From positions 1,240,001 to 1,304,000 of the forward strand of contig NZ_CP151633.1 of NCBI RefSeq assembly GCF_038397715.1: DNA of 64,000 bases, given 5' to 3'. The position numbers and the translations under genes are program-made. Shown in pieces: positions 1 through 8,488 of this stretch. The notes beneath the pieces were generated by a model. The model made no database searches. It was not told the origin of the DNA and worked only from the letters and a program-made list of their open reading frames with translations. This stretch comes from Microbacterium sp. LWO14-1.2. GTDB lineage: Bacteria; Actinomycetota; Actinomycetes; Actinomycetales; Microbacteriaceae. The first letter of the stretch is position 1, and every line of letters begins with the position of its first letter.

Positions 1-133
1 CGTGGATGGAACCGGCGTGCAGGCGCAGGCTCCCCGAACGCAGGGCCACGACGGCGCCGAAGGCCTTGACGACTTTCGACAGCTCGAGCACGACCGGAGC
101 GTCGTCCGGTGCGGATGGAGCACTGTTCGCCAC
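1..133 (-). CDS. Sugar ABC transporter ATP-binding protein, N-terminal fragment
   Basis: Only the first 44 codons are present; the gene runs off the left edge before the Walker A motif. Read leftward from a GTG at 131-133, the product begins MANSAPSAPDDAPVVLEL and continues LSKVVKAFGAVVALRSGSL. This is the usual opening of RbsA/XylG/RhaT-type sugar importer ATPases (LxxxxKxFGxVxAL). A GAGGAG ribosome site lies about 6 nt upstream of the GTG. The gene is divergent from a LacI regulator and L-rhamnose mutarotase, so a rhamnose importer is the likely role by context. The substrate is inference. Confidence 0.7.
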   Translation of the reverse strand, partial: MANSAPSAPDDAPVVLELSKVVKAFGAVVALRSGSLRLHAGSIH

Positions 134-166
134 AGGTTCCTCCTCGTTGAGGTCGGGTATACAATC

Positions 167-190
167 TGAATCGATTCATGTTCGATTCAT
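167..190. promoter_or_regulatory. LacI-type operator between the ABC gene and lacI (palindrome plus extra half-site)
   Basis: TGAATCGATTCA at 167-178 is a perfect 12-bp palindrome with the central CG typical of LacI-family operators. A further half-site CGATTCAT at 183-190 repeats the right arm 11 bp away. The near-identical ATGAAACGATTCAT lies ahead of the rhamnose isomerase gene at 12824-12837. A TATACAAT stretch just to the left (158-165) is a plausible -10 region. Binding by one or both LacI proteins of the window is inferred. Confidence 0.65.
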
Positions 191-299
191 GGCTACTGTA
201 GGCATCGAACACAATCGGGTCAAGTCACGGATTCGACACGACGGACGAGGGTCCACGAGAGGGTGCTGCGAGGACGCAGCGGCGAGGAATGACGAGCAC

Positions 300-1310
300 A
301 TGCCGGTGAGCATCAAAGACGTGGCGGACGCCGCCGGCGTCTCCGTCGGCACCGTCTCGAATGTGCTCAACCGACCGGAGACGGTGTCAGCGGAGTCGGC
401 CCAGCGCGTGCAACGGGCCATCGACGAACTCGGCTACGTGCGCAACGAGGCCGCCAGGAAGCTGCGCGTCGGAGTGTCGAACACGGTCGGATTCGTCGTG
501 CTCAACGGGCAGAACCCGTTCTTCAACGACGTCGTGCGCGGCGCGGAGGACGAAGCCTCGCGCCACGGCATCGCCATCCTCTACGGCAACACCGACGAGG
601 ACACCGCGCGGGAGCGGCAGTATCTCGACCTGTTCGCCGAGCAGCAGGTGCGCGGAGTGCTGATCTCTCCCTACGGCGACATCCATCCTCGCCTCGAGCA
701 CCTGCGAGCCCGCGGCATCCGCGCGGTTCTCGTCGACCGGTTCGGCGGCGCGAGCCGGTTCAGCTCGGTGTCGGTCGACTCGGTCGCCGGCGGACGCCTG
801 GCCGTCGAGCATCTGATCGAGACCGGCCGCCGGCGCATCGCCTTCGTCGGCGGCCCGATGGACATGCGGCAGGTCACGGACCGCATCGCGGGAGCGCGCG
901 TGGCGATCGACAACGCCGCAGCCGGGATCGACTTCGAGGTGCTCTCGACGTCGGCCATGACGGTCGACGAGGGAGCGGCAGCAGGACTGCGGCTGCTCGA
1001 GAGACCGCGCCGCGACTGGCCGGACGCGCTCTTCGCGGCGAACGACCTGGTCGCGCTCGGCCTGCTGCAGTCGCTCACGGTGGACGGGCGGATGCTGGTG
1101 CCCGACGAGATCGCGCTGATCGGGTTCGACGACATCTCCTTCGCCTCCGCCGCCGCGGTGCCCATCTCATCGATCCGTCAGCCGAGCGCGATGATCGGCC
1201 GCACGGCTCTGCGCGTCCTGCTCGAAGAGAGCGACGACCCCGAGCTCATCCCCCGTCAGACCGTCTTCCAGCCGGAGCTCGTGGTGCGACGGTCGACCGC
1301 CACAGCCTGA
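300..1310 (+). CDS. LacI-family transcriptional regulator, probable rhamnose regulator
   Basis: 336 aa. An N-terminal LacI helix-turn-helix (IKDVADAAGVSVGTVSNVLN, about residues 5-24) and hinge helix are followed by a periplasmic-binding-protein-like effector domain with the usual NPFF, GFDDISFA and SSIRQP landmarks. The ATG at 300 was chosen because it has GAGGAA about 10 nt upstream and starts just before the HTH; the frame is open further upstream without protein-like sequence. The gene is followed after 32 nt by rhamnose mutarotase. It is a close paralogue of the LacI protein at 11739-12734, with an identical stretch SVGTVSNVLN in the DNA-reading region. Rhamnose or a derivative as effector is inferred from the neighbours. 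Confidence 0.88.
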   Translation: MPVSIKDVADAAGVSVGTVSNVLNRPETVSAESAQRVQRAIDELGYVRNEAARKLRVGVSNTVGFVVLNGQNPFFNDVVRGAEDEASRHGIAILYGNTDEDTARERQYLDLFAEQQVRGVLISPYGDIHPRLEHLRARGIRAVLVDRFGGASRFSSVSVDSVAGGRLAVEHLIETGRRRIAFVGGPMDMRQVTDRIAGARVAIDNAAAGIDFEVLSTSAMTVDEGAAAGLRLLERPRRDWPDALFAANDLVALGLLQSLTVDGRMLVPDEIALIGFDDISFASAAAVPISSIRQPSAMIGRTALRVLLEESDDPELIPRQTVFQPELVVRRSTATA

Positions 1311-1342
1311 GACCCCATCCGATCCGACCTCCGAGGAGCGAC

Positions 1343-1687
1343 ATGACCCGCGTAGCGTTCACCCTGCAGGTGAAGCCCGAGATGCTCGACGCCTACATCG
1401 AGCGCCACACCCCCGTCTGGCCGGAGATGCTCGCCGAGATCGCCGCGGCCGGTCGTCGCGACTACTCGATCTTCGTCGACCGCGAGAACGCGCGTCTGTT
1501 CGGTTACTACGAGACCGACGACGACGACGCTGCCCGCGAGCACCTCGCCGCGTCTCCCGTGGCCGCGCGGTGGGAGGCGTCGATGGCTGAGTTCTTCGTC
1601 GGTCTCGACGGCCGCGCCGACCAGGCGGCGACCACCCTCGTCGAGGTCTTCAACCTCGACGAGCAGCTCATGACCTCGCGGGGCTGA
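1343..1687 (+). CDS. rhaM: L-rhamnose mutarotase
   Basis: 114 aa, the usual length of the RhaM/YiiL family, which interconverts alpha and beta anomers of L-rhamnose. Family landmarks are visible: the N-terminal ALTLQVKP-like strand (here FTLQVKPEML), the histidine in ERHTPVWPEM, and RRDYSIFVD followed by LFGYYE. The ATG at 1343 has GAGGAG about 5 nt upstream. It follows lacI by 32 nt, so the two are likely cotranscribed. The last 20 nt overlap the 3' end of the convergent GntR gene. Confidence 0.9.
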   Translation: MTRVAFTLQVKPEMLDAYIERHTPVWPEMLAEIAAAGRRDYSIFVDRENARLFGYYETDDDDAAREHLAASPVAARWEASMAEFFVGLDGRADQAATTLVEVFNLDEQLMTSRG

Positions 1688-2339
1688 CCAGAGCCTCGAC
1701 CAGACGCTCCTCCGCTGCACCGAGGTGGTCGGCCAGCAGCGTCGCCGCGCGGTCGGCATCGCCTGCGTCGACCGCGTCGAGGATCGCCGCGTGCTGCTGC
1801 GCGATCGCGGCGGCCTCCAGCAGTCGCCTGCCCTGCACCTGGGTCATGCACAGCCGCACCTCGTCGAGCACGCTGCGGTACATGCGCGATGTGCGGTCGC
1901 TGCCGACCGCGTCGATGAGAGCGGTGTGGAAGCGGAGGTCGGGGTCGACCGTGGCGGTGTCGGCGGCGGCGGGCATGGCGAGCAGGTCCGCGTTGGCCGC
2001 TCGCGCGGCATCCGGCACCGCGCGCTCCCGTGCGAGCTCGCGCAGCGCCGCGCTCTCCAACCGCATCCGGGTGCGGTAGACGTCGCGGACCATCTCCGGG
2101 TCGATCGCGACGACACGCGCGCTGCGGTGCGCGGTGCGCACCAGGAGACCGGATGCCACGAGCTGCTCGATCGCGGCTTTGGCGCTGGGGCGGGCGACAC
2201 CGAACGAGGCTGAGACCTTGGCCTCGGTGAGGGCGAGATCCGCGCCGATCTCTCCGCGGAGGATCTGGTCGCGCAGGCGGCGCGTCACGGCATCCACGAC
2301 GCCGACGACGCCCAGGCGCGCGGCGGGATCGGAGGTCAT
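1668..2339 (-). CDS. GntR-family (FadR/FCD subfamily) regulator, LldR-like
   Basis: 223 aa from the ATG at 2337-2339. A winged-helix GntR domain (LRDQILRGEIGADLALTEAK, SFGVARPSAKAAIEQL) occupies about the first 75 residues, followed by an all-helical FCD effector domain with metal-ligand candidates such as DLRFHTALI and ADHL. An upstream in-frame extension is rejected because it runs through the divergent promoter. It faces the FAD/Fe-S dehydrogenase gene, with TTGTCTGACAA between them. That matches the LldR consensus TNGT-N3-ACNA known from Corynebacterium glutamicum, so control of lactate or 2-hydroxyacid oxidation is likely but inferred. Confidence 0.82.
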   Translation of the reverse strand: MTSDPAARLGVVGVVDAVTRRLRDQILRGEIGADLALTEAKVSASFGVARPSAKAAIEQLVASGLLVRTAHRSARVVAIDPEMVRDVYRTRMRLESAALRELARERAVPDAARAANADLLAMPAAADTATVDPDLRFHTALIDAVGSDRTSRMYRSVLDEVRLCMTQVQGRRLLEAAAIAQQHAAILDAVDAGDADRAATLLADHLGAAEERLVEALVSPARS

Positions 2340-2376
2340 GCACCCAGAGTAGAGGACGGTAGGCTCTTCGGTATTC

Positions 2377-2387
2377 TTGTCTGACAA
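2377..2387. promoter_or_regulatory. GntR/LldR-type operator TTGTCTGACAA
   Basis: TTGTC-T-GACAA is a perfect odd palindrome. It sits 37 bp from the GntR start and 22 bp from the dehydrogenase start, so it is placed to control both genes. It fits the TNGTNNNACNA pattern described for LldR-type FCD regulators. Confidence 0.6.
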
Positions 2388-2409
2388 TCTGCTTCGGCGA
2401 AGGAGCCCC

Positions 2410-5238
2410 ATGCCCACCACGCTCGCGCATCCGCTGTCCGACGAGACCCTCGGGTCGGGCACCGCGGTCTCGGTGCGCTCCATCGACCGATTCGCCCGCG
2501 CCCACGACGCGTCGCACTACCTGCTGATCCCGGATGCCGTGCTGTCGCCGACCGACGCCGCCGGCGTCGCCCGTGCCTTCGCCGCCGTCCGCGAGGCCGG
2601 CCGCACCCTCACCTTCCGCTCGGGCGGCACGAGCCTCTCGGGACAGGGGGTGTCGGGCGACATCCTCGTCGACACCCGCGCGGCCTTCCGCGGCATCGCC
2701 GTCGAGGAGGACGGCGAGCTGGTCCGTGTCGAGCCGGGCGCCACCGTCCGCCAGGTCAACACCCGACTCGCACGACACCGCCGCAAGCTCGGGCCCGATC
2801 CGGCCAGCGAGATCGCCTGCACGATCGGCGGTGTCGTGGCCAACAACTCCAGCGGCATGGCGTGCGGAATCACCGAGAACTCGTACCGCACGATCGATTC
2901 GCTGCTGCTGGTGCTCCCCAGCGGCACCGTGCTCGACACGGGTGCTCCCGACGCACTCGACCTGCTGCGCGAGCGAGAGCCGGCCATCGTCGCCGGACTG
3001 CTCGACCTCCGCGACCGCCTCCGCGCCTCGCCCGCGCACGTCGCCATGGTGGAGCAGCAGTTCTCCATGAAGAACACCATGGGCTACGGCATCAACGCGC
3101 TGCTCGACTTCGACGACCCCGTGAAGATCCTCGAGCACCTCGTGATCGGCTCCGAGGGCACTCTCGCGTTCGTCGCGGAGGCACGGTTCCGCACCGTACC
3201 CGTGCTGCCCTGCATCGCGACGGGGCTGCTCGTGTTCACCACGCTCGCCGACTCGATGTCCGCGCTGCCCGGGCTCGTCGCTCAGGGTCTCGCGACCGTG
3301 GAGCTGCTGGATGCCGCGTCACTGCGCGTCGCGCAGGGGCTCAGCGACGTGCCGGCCGCGATCGCCGACATCGACGTCCGCGACCACGCGGCGCTGCTCG
3401 TCGAGACGCACGCCGCCGATGTCGACGAGCTGCAGGCCGCCTCGACCGCCGCCCTCGCCGCGTTCGCCGAGCTCCCCCTCGCGACGCCCGCGCGACTCAC
3501 CACCGACGCGGCCGAGCGCGCCTCGCTGTGGCACGTGCGGAAGGGCCTCTACACGGCCGTCGCCGGAGCGCGCCCGTCGGGCACCACGGCGCTGCTCGAA
3601 GACATCGTCGTGCCGGTCGACCGGCTGCTCGTCACCTGTCAGCGGCTCATCGAGCTGTTCGCCGAGCACGGGTACGAGGAGTCGGTGATCTTCGGGCACG
3701 CCAAGGACGGCAACGTGCACTTCCTCCTCAACGAGCGGTTCGACGACCCCGAGAGCCTGGCCCGGTACCGCCGCTTCACCGCGGACCTCGTCGACCTCGT
3801 GCTCGCTCAGGGCGGGTCACTCAAGGCCGAGCACGGCACCGGACGCATCATGGCGCCGTTCGTGCGCCGCCAGTACGGCGACGTCCTCACCGACATGATG
3901 TGGGAGATCAAGCACCTGCTCGACCCGCACGGCATCCTCAACCCCGGCGTCGTGCTCTCCGACGATCCGGAGTCGTACCTGCACGACCTCAAGCGGGTGC
4001 CGAGGGTGGAGAACGAGGTCGATCGCTGCGTCGAGTGCGGGTACTGCGAGCCCACCTGCCCCAGCAAGGACATCACGCTCACTCCGCGTCAGCGCATCGT
4101 GCTGCGGCGCGACATGGCCTGGGCCGAGGAGCAGGGCGACACCGCGCTGCTCGCCGACCTGCGCGCCGACTACGACTACGACGGCGTGCAGACGTGCGCG
4201 GTCGACGGCATGTGCGCCGTCGCCTGCCCCGTCGACATCAACACGGGCGACCTGGTGCGCAGACTCCGCGCCGAAGAGGCGTCGAAGATCGAGGACACGG
4301 CGTGGGATGCCGCGGCGAAGGGCTGGGGCGCCGTGACACGCCTGGGCGGCGTCGCGCTGACCGTCGCCGATGCCCTGCCCGCGCCGCTGGTCCGCGGTGT
4401 GACCGCGATCGGCCGCGGCATCCTCGGCGACGATGTCGTTCCGCTGTATGACGCGGCCCTGCCGCGCGGCGGATCGAAGGCGCCGGCGGCGCAGAACCCC
4501 GTCGACGCGCAGGTCGTGCTGTTCGGCGCCTGCGTCGGCACGATGTTCGGTCCCGAGGATCACGGGATCGGCTCCCGCGACGCCGTCCGCGCCCTGCTCG
4601 ACCGCGCGGGGGTGCCGGTCGCGATCCCCGCCGATGCGGGCGGACTCTGCTGCGGCACTCCGTGGAAGTCGAAAGGACATCTGGCGGGGTACGAACGCAT
4701 GGTCGACCGCGTTCTCGCCGCACTGTGGGACGCGAGCCGCGGCGGCGAGATCCCGGTCGTGTGCGACGCGGCATCCTGCACCGAGGGACTGCGCGTGATG
4801 CTGACCAAGCGCGCGCACGATCACCCCGAGTACGCGGGCATCGTGATCGAGGACGCCACGACCTACGTCGCGCGGGAGCTGCTGCCGGTGCTGACGGTCA
4901 CCGAGAAGCTGCCGCGCATCGCCGTGCATCCGACGTGCTCGACGACCGCGCTGGGTGCGAACGGCGACCTGACGGCCATCGCGAACGCCGTCGCCGACGA
5001 CGTCTTCGTCCCGGAGGGATGGGGATGCTGCGCGTTCGCCGGCGACCGCGGCATGCTGCACCCCGAGCTGACCGCGAGCGCCACCGCGGTGGAATCCGCG
5101 CAGGTCGCGGAGGCCGAGCGTGCGGGCGGGTTCGACGCCTTCGTCTCCGCCAACCGCACGTGCGAGCTCGGCATGAGCCGGGCGACGGGGAGGCCCTACC
5201 GACATGTGATCGAGGTGCTCGAGGAGATCACCCGCTGA
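2410..5238 (+). CDS. FAD-binding and Fe-S-binding oxidoreductase, D-lactate dehydrogenase type
   Basis: 942 aa. The N-terminal half is a PCMH-type FAD-binding domain (FRSGGTSLSGQGVSGDILVD; EPGATVRQVN; GGVVANNSSGM) with an FAD-linked oxidase C-terminal domain (HAKDGNVHF; KAEHGTGRIMAPF). A ferredoxin-like segment follows with two 4Fe-4S motifs, CVECGYCEPTCP near residue 540 and CAVDGMCAVACP near 596. C-terminal CCG domains are marked by GGLCCGTPWKSKG and GWGCCAFAGDRG. This layout is that of membrane-associated D-lactate or D-2-hydroxyacid dehydrogenases feeding electrons to quinone. The ATG at 2410 is preferred because AAGGAG lies 6 nt upstream; an in-frame TTG at 2377 would sit inside the operator. 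The exact substrate is not certain. Confidence 0.88.
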   Translation: MPTTLAHPLSDETLGSGTAVSVRSIDRFARAHDASHYLLIPDAVLSPTDAAGVARAFAAVREAGRTLTFRSGGTSLSGQGVSGDILVDTRAAFRGIAVEEDGELVRVEPGATVRQVNTRLARHRRKLGPDPASEIACTIGGVVANNSSGMACGITENSYRTIDSLLLVLPSGTVLDTGAPDALDLLREREPAIVAGLLDLRDRLRASPAHVAMVEQQFSMKNTMGYGINALLDFDDPVKILEHLVIGSEGTLAFVAEARFRTVPVLPCIATGLLVFTTLADSMSALPGLVAQGLATVELLDAASLRVAQGLSDVPAAIADIDVRDHAALLVETHAADVDELQAASTAALAAFAELPLATPARLTTDAAERASLWHVRKGLYTAVAGARPSGTTALLEDIVVPVDRLLVTCQRLIELFAEHGYEESVIFGHAKDGNVHFLLNERFDDPESLARYRRFTADLVDLVLAQGGSLKAEHGTGRIMAPFVRRQYGDVLTDMMWEIKHLLDPHGILNPGVVLSDDPESYLHDLKRVPRVENEVDRCVECGYCEPTCPSKDITLTPRQRIVLRRDMAWAEEQGDTALLADLRADYDYDGVQTCAVDGMCAVACPVDINTGDLVRRLRAEEASKIEDTAWDAAAKGWGAVTRLGGVALTVADALPAPLVRGVTAIGRGILGDDVVPLYDAALPRGGSKAPAAQNPVDAQVVLFGACVGTMFGPEDHGIGSRDAVRALLDRAGVPVAIPADAGGLCCGTPWKSKGHLAGYERMVDRVLAALWDASRGGEIPVVCDAASCTEGLRVMLTKRAHDHPEYAGIVIEDATTYVARELLPVLTVTEKLPRIAVHPTCSTTALGANGDLTAIANAVADDVFVPEGWGCCAFAGDRGMLHPELTASATAVESAQVAEAERAGGFDAFVSANRTCELGMSRATGRPYRHVIEVLEEITR

Positions 5239-5264
5239 CGACGTGCGCCAGCGGGCGATCCCGA

Positions 5265-6692
5265 TCATGACGCAGCGTCTCGTCTCCGCGAGACGACCCG
5301 CAGCACGACGTCGATCACGACGAATCCGAGCAGAGTCCAGCCGACCAGCGGCAGCCAGAGGCCGATGGCGACGGATGCCGCGGCCACCGCGCCGATCCCC
5401 CACCACGGCGCATCGGGCAGCGCCGGAGGCGGCGGGGTGCCTCCGAGTCGGAACCCTCGTGCTGTCGGGCGTCGCTTCCACCACAGGGCGTATCCGAGTA
5501 CGACCATCGCGGCGAGCGCGAGGGCCACGACGAACAGGACGACCTGGTTGGCGAGCCCGAACAGCACGCCCATGTGGAGGTTGACTCCCCAGCTCGCGAG
5601 CTTGGCGGCGATAGGGAAGTCGGCGAAGTCGACCCGGTCGGCTACCTGCATCGTGGTGCCGTCGATTGCCAGCGAATCGCCTTCGGTCGGGAAGCTCGTC
5701 TTGATCTCCCGCACGGTCCATGCGGTGCCGGGCGCGGCGGGCGGCTTGATCTCGACATGGCCGGTGTCGACGTTCTCGCGCTGCGCGATCGCGAGGATCG
5801 CGTCGAACGTGGCGGGGTTGGCTGCTCCCGTCGGCGCGCTCTGCGCGTCGTGATGATGAGCATGCTCCCCGGCATCCGTCTCCCGCCCGTCGAGCGCCGT
5901 GTTCACCGTGGGCGTTCCCGCGTCGAACGACGCCCGCAGCGCGCTGACGTTCGCGCCCGCGTACTGCGACCAGGTGATTCCCGTCGCCGAGAGGAACAGG
6001 GCTCCGAGCAGCACCCAGATGCCGATCGAGGCGTGCCACCCGAACAGCCCGCGATATCCCCTGTGCGCGCGGTTCGGCCGCACGAAGTCGACCCTCGCCG
6101 CGACGCGGGCCTTGCGGACGCGGATGATCCACAGCGCGAGACCGGCGACCGCGACGATCCCGAGCCAGGAGGCGGCGAGTTCGCTGTACACCCGCCCCGG
6201 ATCGCCGAGGTGAAGGCTGCGGTGCAGGTTGCTGATCCACGTGCGCAGCGGCGTCGAACCGCTCGTACCGTAGACGACGAGATCGCCGCGGATCTCCCCC
6301 GTCCCCGGATCGACGAAGACGGCGCGGGACTCGCTGGCGCTGAGGCCGTCCTCCGCGTACATGATGCGGGTGGTGTCGCCGTTGTCCGGAGCCGGCCGCA
6401 CGGCGGCCAGCACGGCATCCTCACCCAGATAGGCGTCGGCGGCGGCGATCTGCGCCGCGAGGGTGATCGTGCTGTCGCTCTCGGGCGCGTGCAGCTCGTG
6501 CGCGTAGACGACCTGCTCGAGCTGCGGGGTCAGGGCGTACAGCGCCCCGCTGAGGGCGGCGATCAGGATGAACGGCCCGACGAGGATGCCGGCGTAGAAG
6601 TGCAGCCGTCGCAGCAGCGCGCTGAACCAGCCGCGCCGGCGGGTCGGAGCGGGTCTCGCGGGAGGGGACGTCTCGGTCTCGATGAGTGTCAT
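5265..6692 (-). CDS. PepSY-associated transmembrane protein
   Basis: 475 aa. A first membrane helix near residues 30-52 (LHFYAGILVGPFILIAALSG), an extracytoplasmic PepSY-type region, then further helices near 180, 225, 395 and 440 match the PepSY_TM (PiuB-like) family. Family landmarks include the HFYAG start and NLHRSLHLGDPGR. A histidine cluster (HAHHHDAQ, about residue 270) suggests metal contact. It is the last gene of a leftward operon with DyP peroxidase, PCuAC and CopC, 19 nt after the peroxidase. Such proteins are often linked to iron or haem handling, and that role here is inferred. Confidence 0.8.
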   Translation of the reverse strand: MTLIETETSPPARPAPTRRRGWFSALLRRLHFYAGILVGPFILIAALSGALYALTPQLEQVVYAHELHAPESDSTITLAAQIAAADAYLGEDAVLAAVRPAPDNGDTTRIMYAEDGLSASESRAVFVDPGTGEIRGDLVVYGTSGSTPLRTWISNLHRSLHLGDPGRVYSELAASWLGIVAVAGLALWIIRVRKARVAARVDFVRPNRAHRGYRGLFGWHASIGIWVLLGALFLSATGITWSQYAGANVSALRASFDAGTPTVNTALDGRETDAGEHAHHHDAQSAPTGAANPATFDAILAIAQRENVDTGHVEIKPPAAPGTAWTVREIKTSFPTEGDSLAIDGTTMQVADRVDFADFPIAAKLASWGVNLHMGVLFGLANQVVLFVVALALAAMVVLGYALWWKRRPTARGFRLGGTPPPPALPDAPWWGIGAVAAASVAIGLWLPLVGWTLLGFVVIDVVLRVVSRRRDAAS

Positions 6693-6711
6693 GGGAGTGC
6701 TTTCCGTGCGG

Positions 6712-7938
6712 TCAGGTGAGAAGGGTGTCGCCGATGAACCCGCCGTCCCGGCATCCGGGCGGGATGGCGAAGACGGCGGAGCCGATCGGCGTGGTCCACT
6801 CGTTGAGCAGGTCGAGATCGTCGAGGCGCTGCTGCATGGGCGTGAACTGCCGGTCGATATCGGCCTGGAGCGACACGAAGATCAATCCGGACTCCGACAC
6901 CTCGGCCCCCAGCGGTCGCTCGTCGTAGTTGTACGCGCGACGGAAGATGCGCTCGCTCCCGTCGCCACGGGCCCGGCGGATGTGCGCGAACTGCGGGATG
7001 ACAGGGAATCCGATCGCGGTCTGGGCATCGAAGTCCGGCTCGTCGAACTCGCCGGTGCCGGTGAGCGGCGCACCGTTCGCGAGCGTGCGGCCGACCGAGG
7101 CGTCTCGGCCGCTGCGGTCGAGCCGATCCCACTTGTCGAGATCCATGCGGATGCGCCGAATGACCGCCCCGGTCCCGCCGGCGAGCCAGCCGTCGCCGGT
7201 CCACACGACGTCATCGAAGTCGGCCGTGCCGGGTTGCGGGTTCGTCGTGCCGTCGACCTGGCCGAAGAGGTTGCGCATCGTCGTGCCCGGCCGCTCTGTG
7301 CCGTAGGCGCGGCGGAACCCCTGCTGTGTCCAGCGCAGGTCGGCGAAGCCACGGGCGTCCTTCAACAGCATCCGGGTCGCGTGGGCCACGGTGAGCGGAT
7401 CGTCTCCGGCGATCTGCAGCAGCAGGTCCCCGTCGGAGAACTCGGGACGCAGCCGATCCACGCGGAACGCGGGCAGGGGCGCGAGCCAGCGCGGGGCCTC
7501 ACCGCCGGCCCGACCGACGAAGCCCGGACCGAATCCGAACGTCACGGTGAGGCGCGCGGGTGCGAGCGCCAGCTCGGGCTCGGAGTCGGCCAGCGCCGGC
7601 GTGCCCTGTGTGAGCCGTGCGGCGTCGTCGGTCAGGAGGCGCATGAGCCGGGTGAGCGCCGCCCTGTCGACGTCGGCGTGCAGGTCGAGCGCGACGAACA
7701 CTCCGTGCGCCTGCGCGGCGGTGTCGATCCCGGCTTGGTGCGCTCCGAAGAAGGGCACCGTCTCGTCGCCGTTCATCGGCACGGACGCCGGCGCCGATTC
7801 GGGGCTCTGGCGGTTCAGGGCGAGGTCCGCTCCGACCGCCGCGACCGCGCCGACGCCGGCGACAGCCCCTCCGAGGAGGAACTGTCGCCGGGTCGACCCG
7901 ATGCGGCGGGAGCGGGCGCCCTCAGAGGGCGCGGGCAT
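6712..7938 (-). CDS. Tat-exported DyP-type haem peroxidase (EfeB-like)
   Basis: 408 aa. A twin-arginine signal (STRRQFLLGGAVAGVGAVAA) opens the protein, then two ferredoxin-like domains of the DyP family. The hallmark GxxDG motif is present as FGQVDGTTNP, and the likely proximal haem histidine lies in FAHIRRARGDGSERIFRR. DyP enzymes use H2O2 with bound haem, and EfeB homologues act in iron or haem uptake. The start codon shares one base with the PCuAC stop (TGATG), indicating translational coupling. Grouping with CopC and PCuAC rather than EfeU/EfeO suggests a role in copper or oxidative stress; that is inference. Confidence 0.9.
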   Translation of the reverse strand: MPAPSEGARSRRIGSTRRQFLLGGAVAGVGAVAAVGADLALNRQSPESAPASVPMNGDETVPFFGAHQAGIDTAAQAHGVFVALDLHADVDRAALTRLMRLLTDDAARLTQGTPALADSEPELALAPARLTVTFGFGPGFVGRAGGEAPRWLAPLPAFRVDRLRPEFSDGDLLLQIAGDDPLTVAHATRMLLKDARGFADLRWTQQGFRRAYGTERPGTTMRNLFGQVDGTTNPQPGTADFDDVVWTGDGWLAGGTGAVIRRIRMDLDKWDRLDRSGRDASVGRTLANGAPLTGTGEFDEPDFDAQTAIGFPVIPQFAHIRRARGDGSERIFRRAYNYDERPLGAEVSESGLIFVSLQADIDRQFTPMQQRLDDLDLLNEWTTPIGSAVFAIPPGCRDGGFIGDTLLT

Positions 7939-8477
7939 CAGTGATCCATGCCCTCGTGCTCGTCGCCCGACTCGTAGTTCTCGTTCGCCCCGGAGTAGTC
8001 CTTGACCGGCGCGGTGAACTCGTAGGTCGAGTCGTCCGAGAAGGTGAGCGTGAACGTGGCCTCGTCTCCGGCCTTCAGCGGAGCGACGAGATCCATGAGC
8101 ATGATGTGGTTCGCACCGGGTTCGAGGGGCAGCTCTCCTCCGGCGGGGATGACGAATCCGCCCTCGATCTCGCGCATGACCATCTCACCCGCCTCGTTCT
8201 CGACGGTCTCGTGCAGTTCGAGCATGCTCGATGCCTCCGACGTCACGGAGACGACGGTCACGTCCTCGTCTCCGCTGTTGACGAGCGTGCCGAAGGCCGC
8301 CGACATGCCCTCGTCGGCCGCCTTCACCCACGCGTCGTCGATGGTGACGACGTCGCCGGCGGGCGCGGTCTTCTCGGCGGTGGGGCCGTTGTCGGCCGCG
8401 CAACCGGTCAGCGCGAGCAGAGAGACGGCCGCGACGGCGAGCAGACGGGTGATGGGCTGGGATGCGGTGGTTTTCAT
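7938..8477 (-). CDS. Copper chaperone PCu(A)C lipoprotein
   Basis: 179 aa with a lipoprotein signal (LLALTGC; lipid-modified Cys near residue 27). The PCu(A)C domain shows the copper-binding pattern: a histidine in MLELHETVE, the methionines of GEMVMREIEGG, and the downstream pair in GANHIMLMDL. The family delivers Cu(I) to extracytoplasmic targets such as cytochrome oxidase. The C-terminal tail is acidic and histidine-tipped (GDEHEGMDH), a possible second metal site. It lies between copC and the DyP gene in one operon. Confidence 0.9.
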   Translation of the reverse strand: MKTTASQPITRLLAVAAVSLLALTGCAADNGPTAEKTAPAGDVVTIDDAWVKAADEGMSAAFGTLVNSGDEDVTVVSVTSEASSMLELHETVENEAGEMVMREIEGGFVIPAGGELPLEPGANHIMLMDLVAPLKAGDEATFTLTFSDDSTYEFTAPVKDYSGANENYESGDEHEGMDH

Positions 8478-8488
8478 GATGATGCCTT

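Noticed and set aside
6..299. 98-codon N-terminal extension of the first LacI protein
   Set aside because: It crosses the promoter/operator and the divergent ABC gene, and is not protein-like; the HTH and a ribosome site fit the ATG at 300.
3817..6240. Long leftward open frame of about 800 codons
   Set aside because: It is an antisense shadow of the dehydrogenase and PepSY genes caused by high G+C; its composition is Arg/Ala/Gly-rich without motifs.
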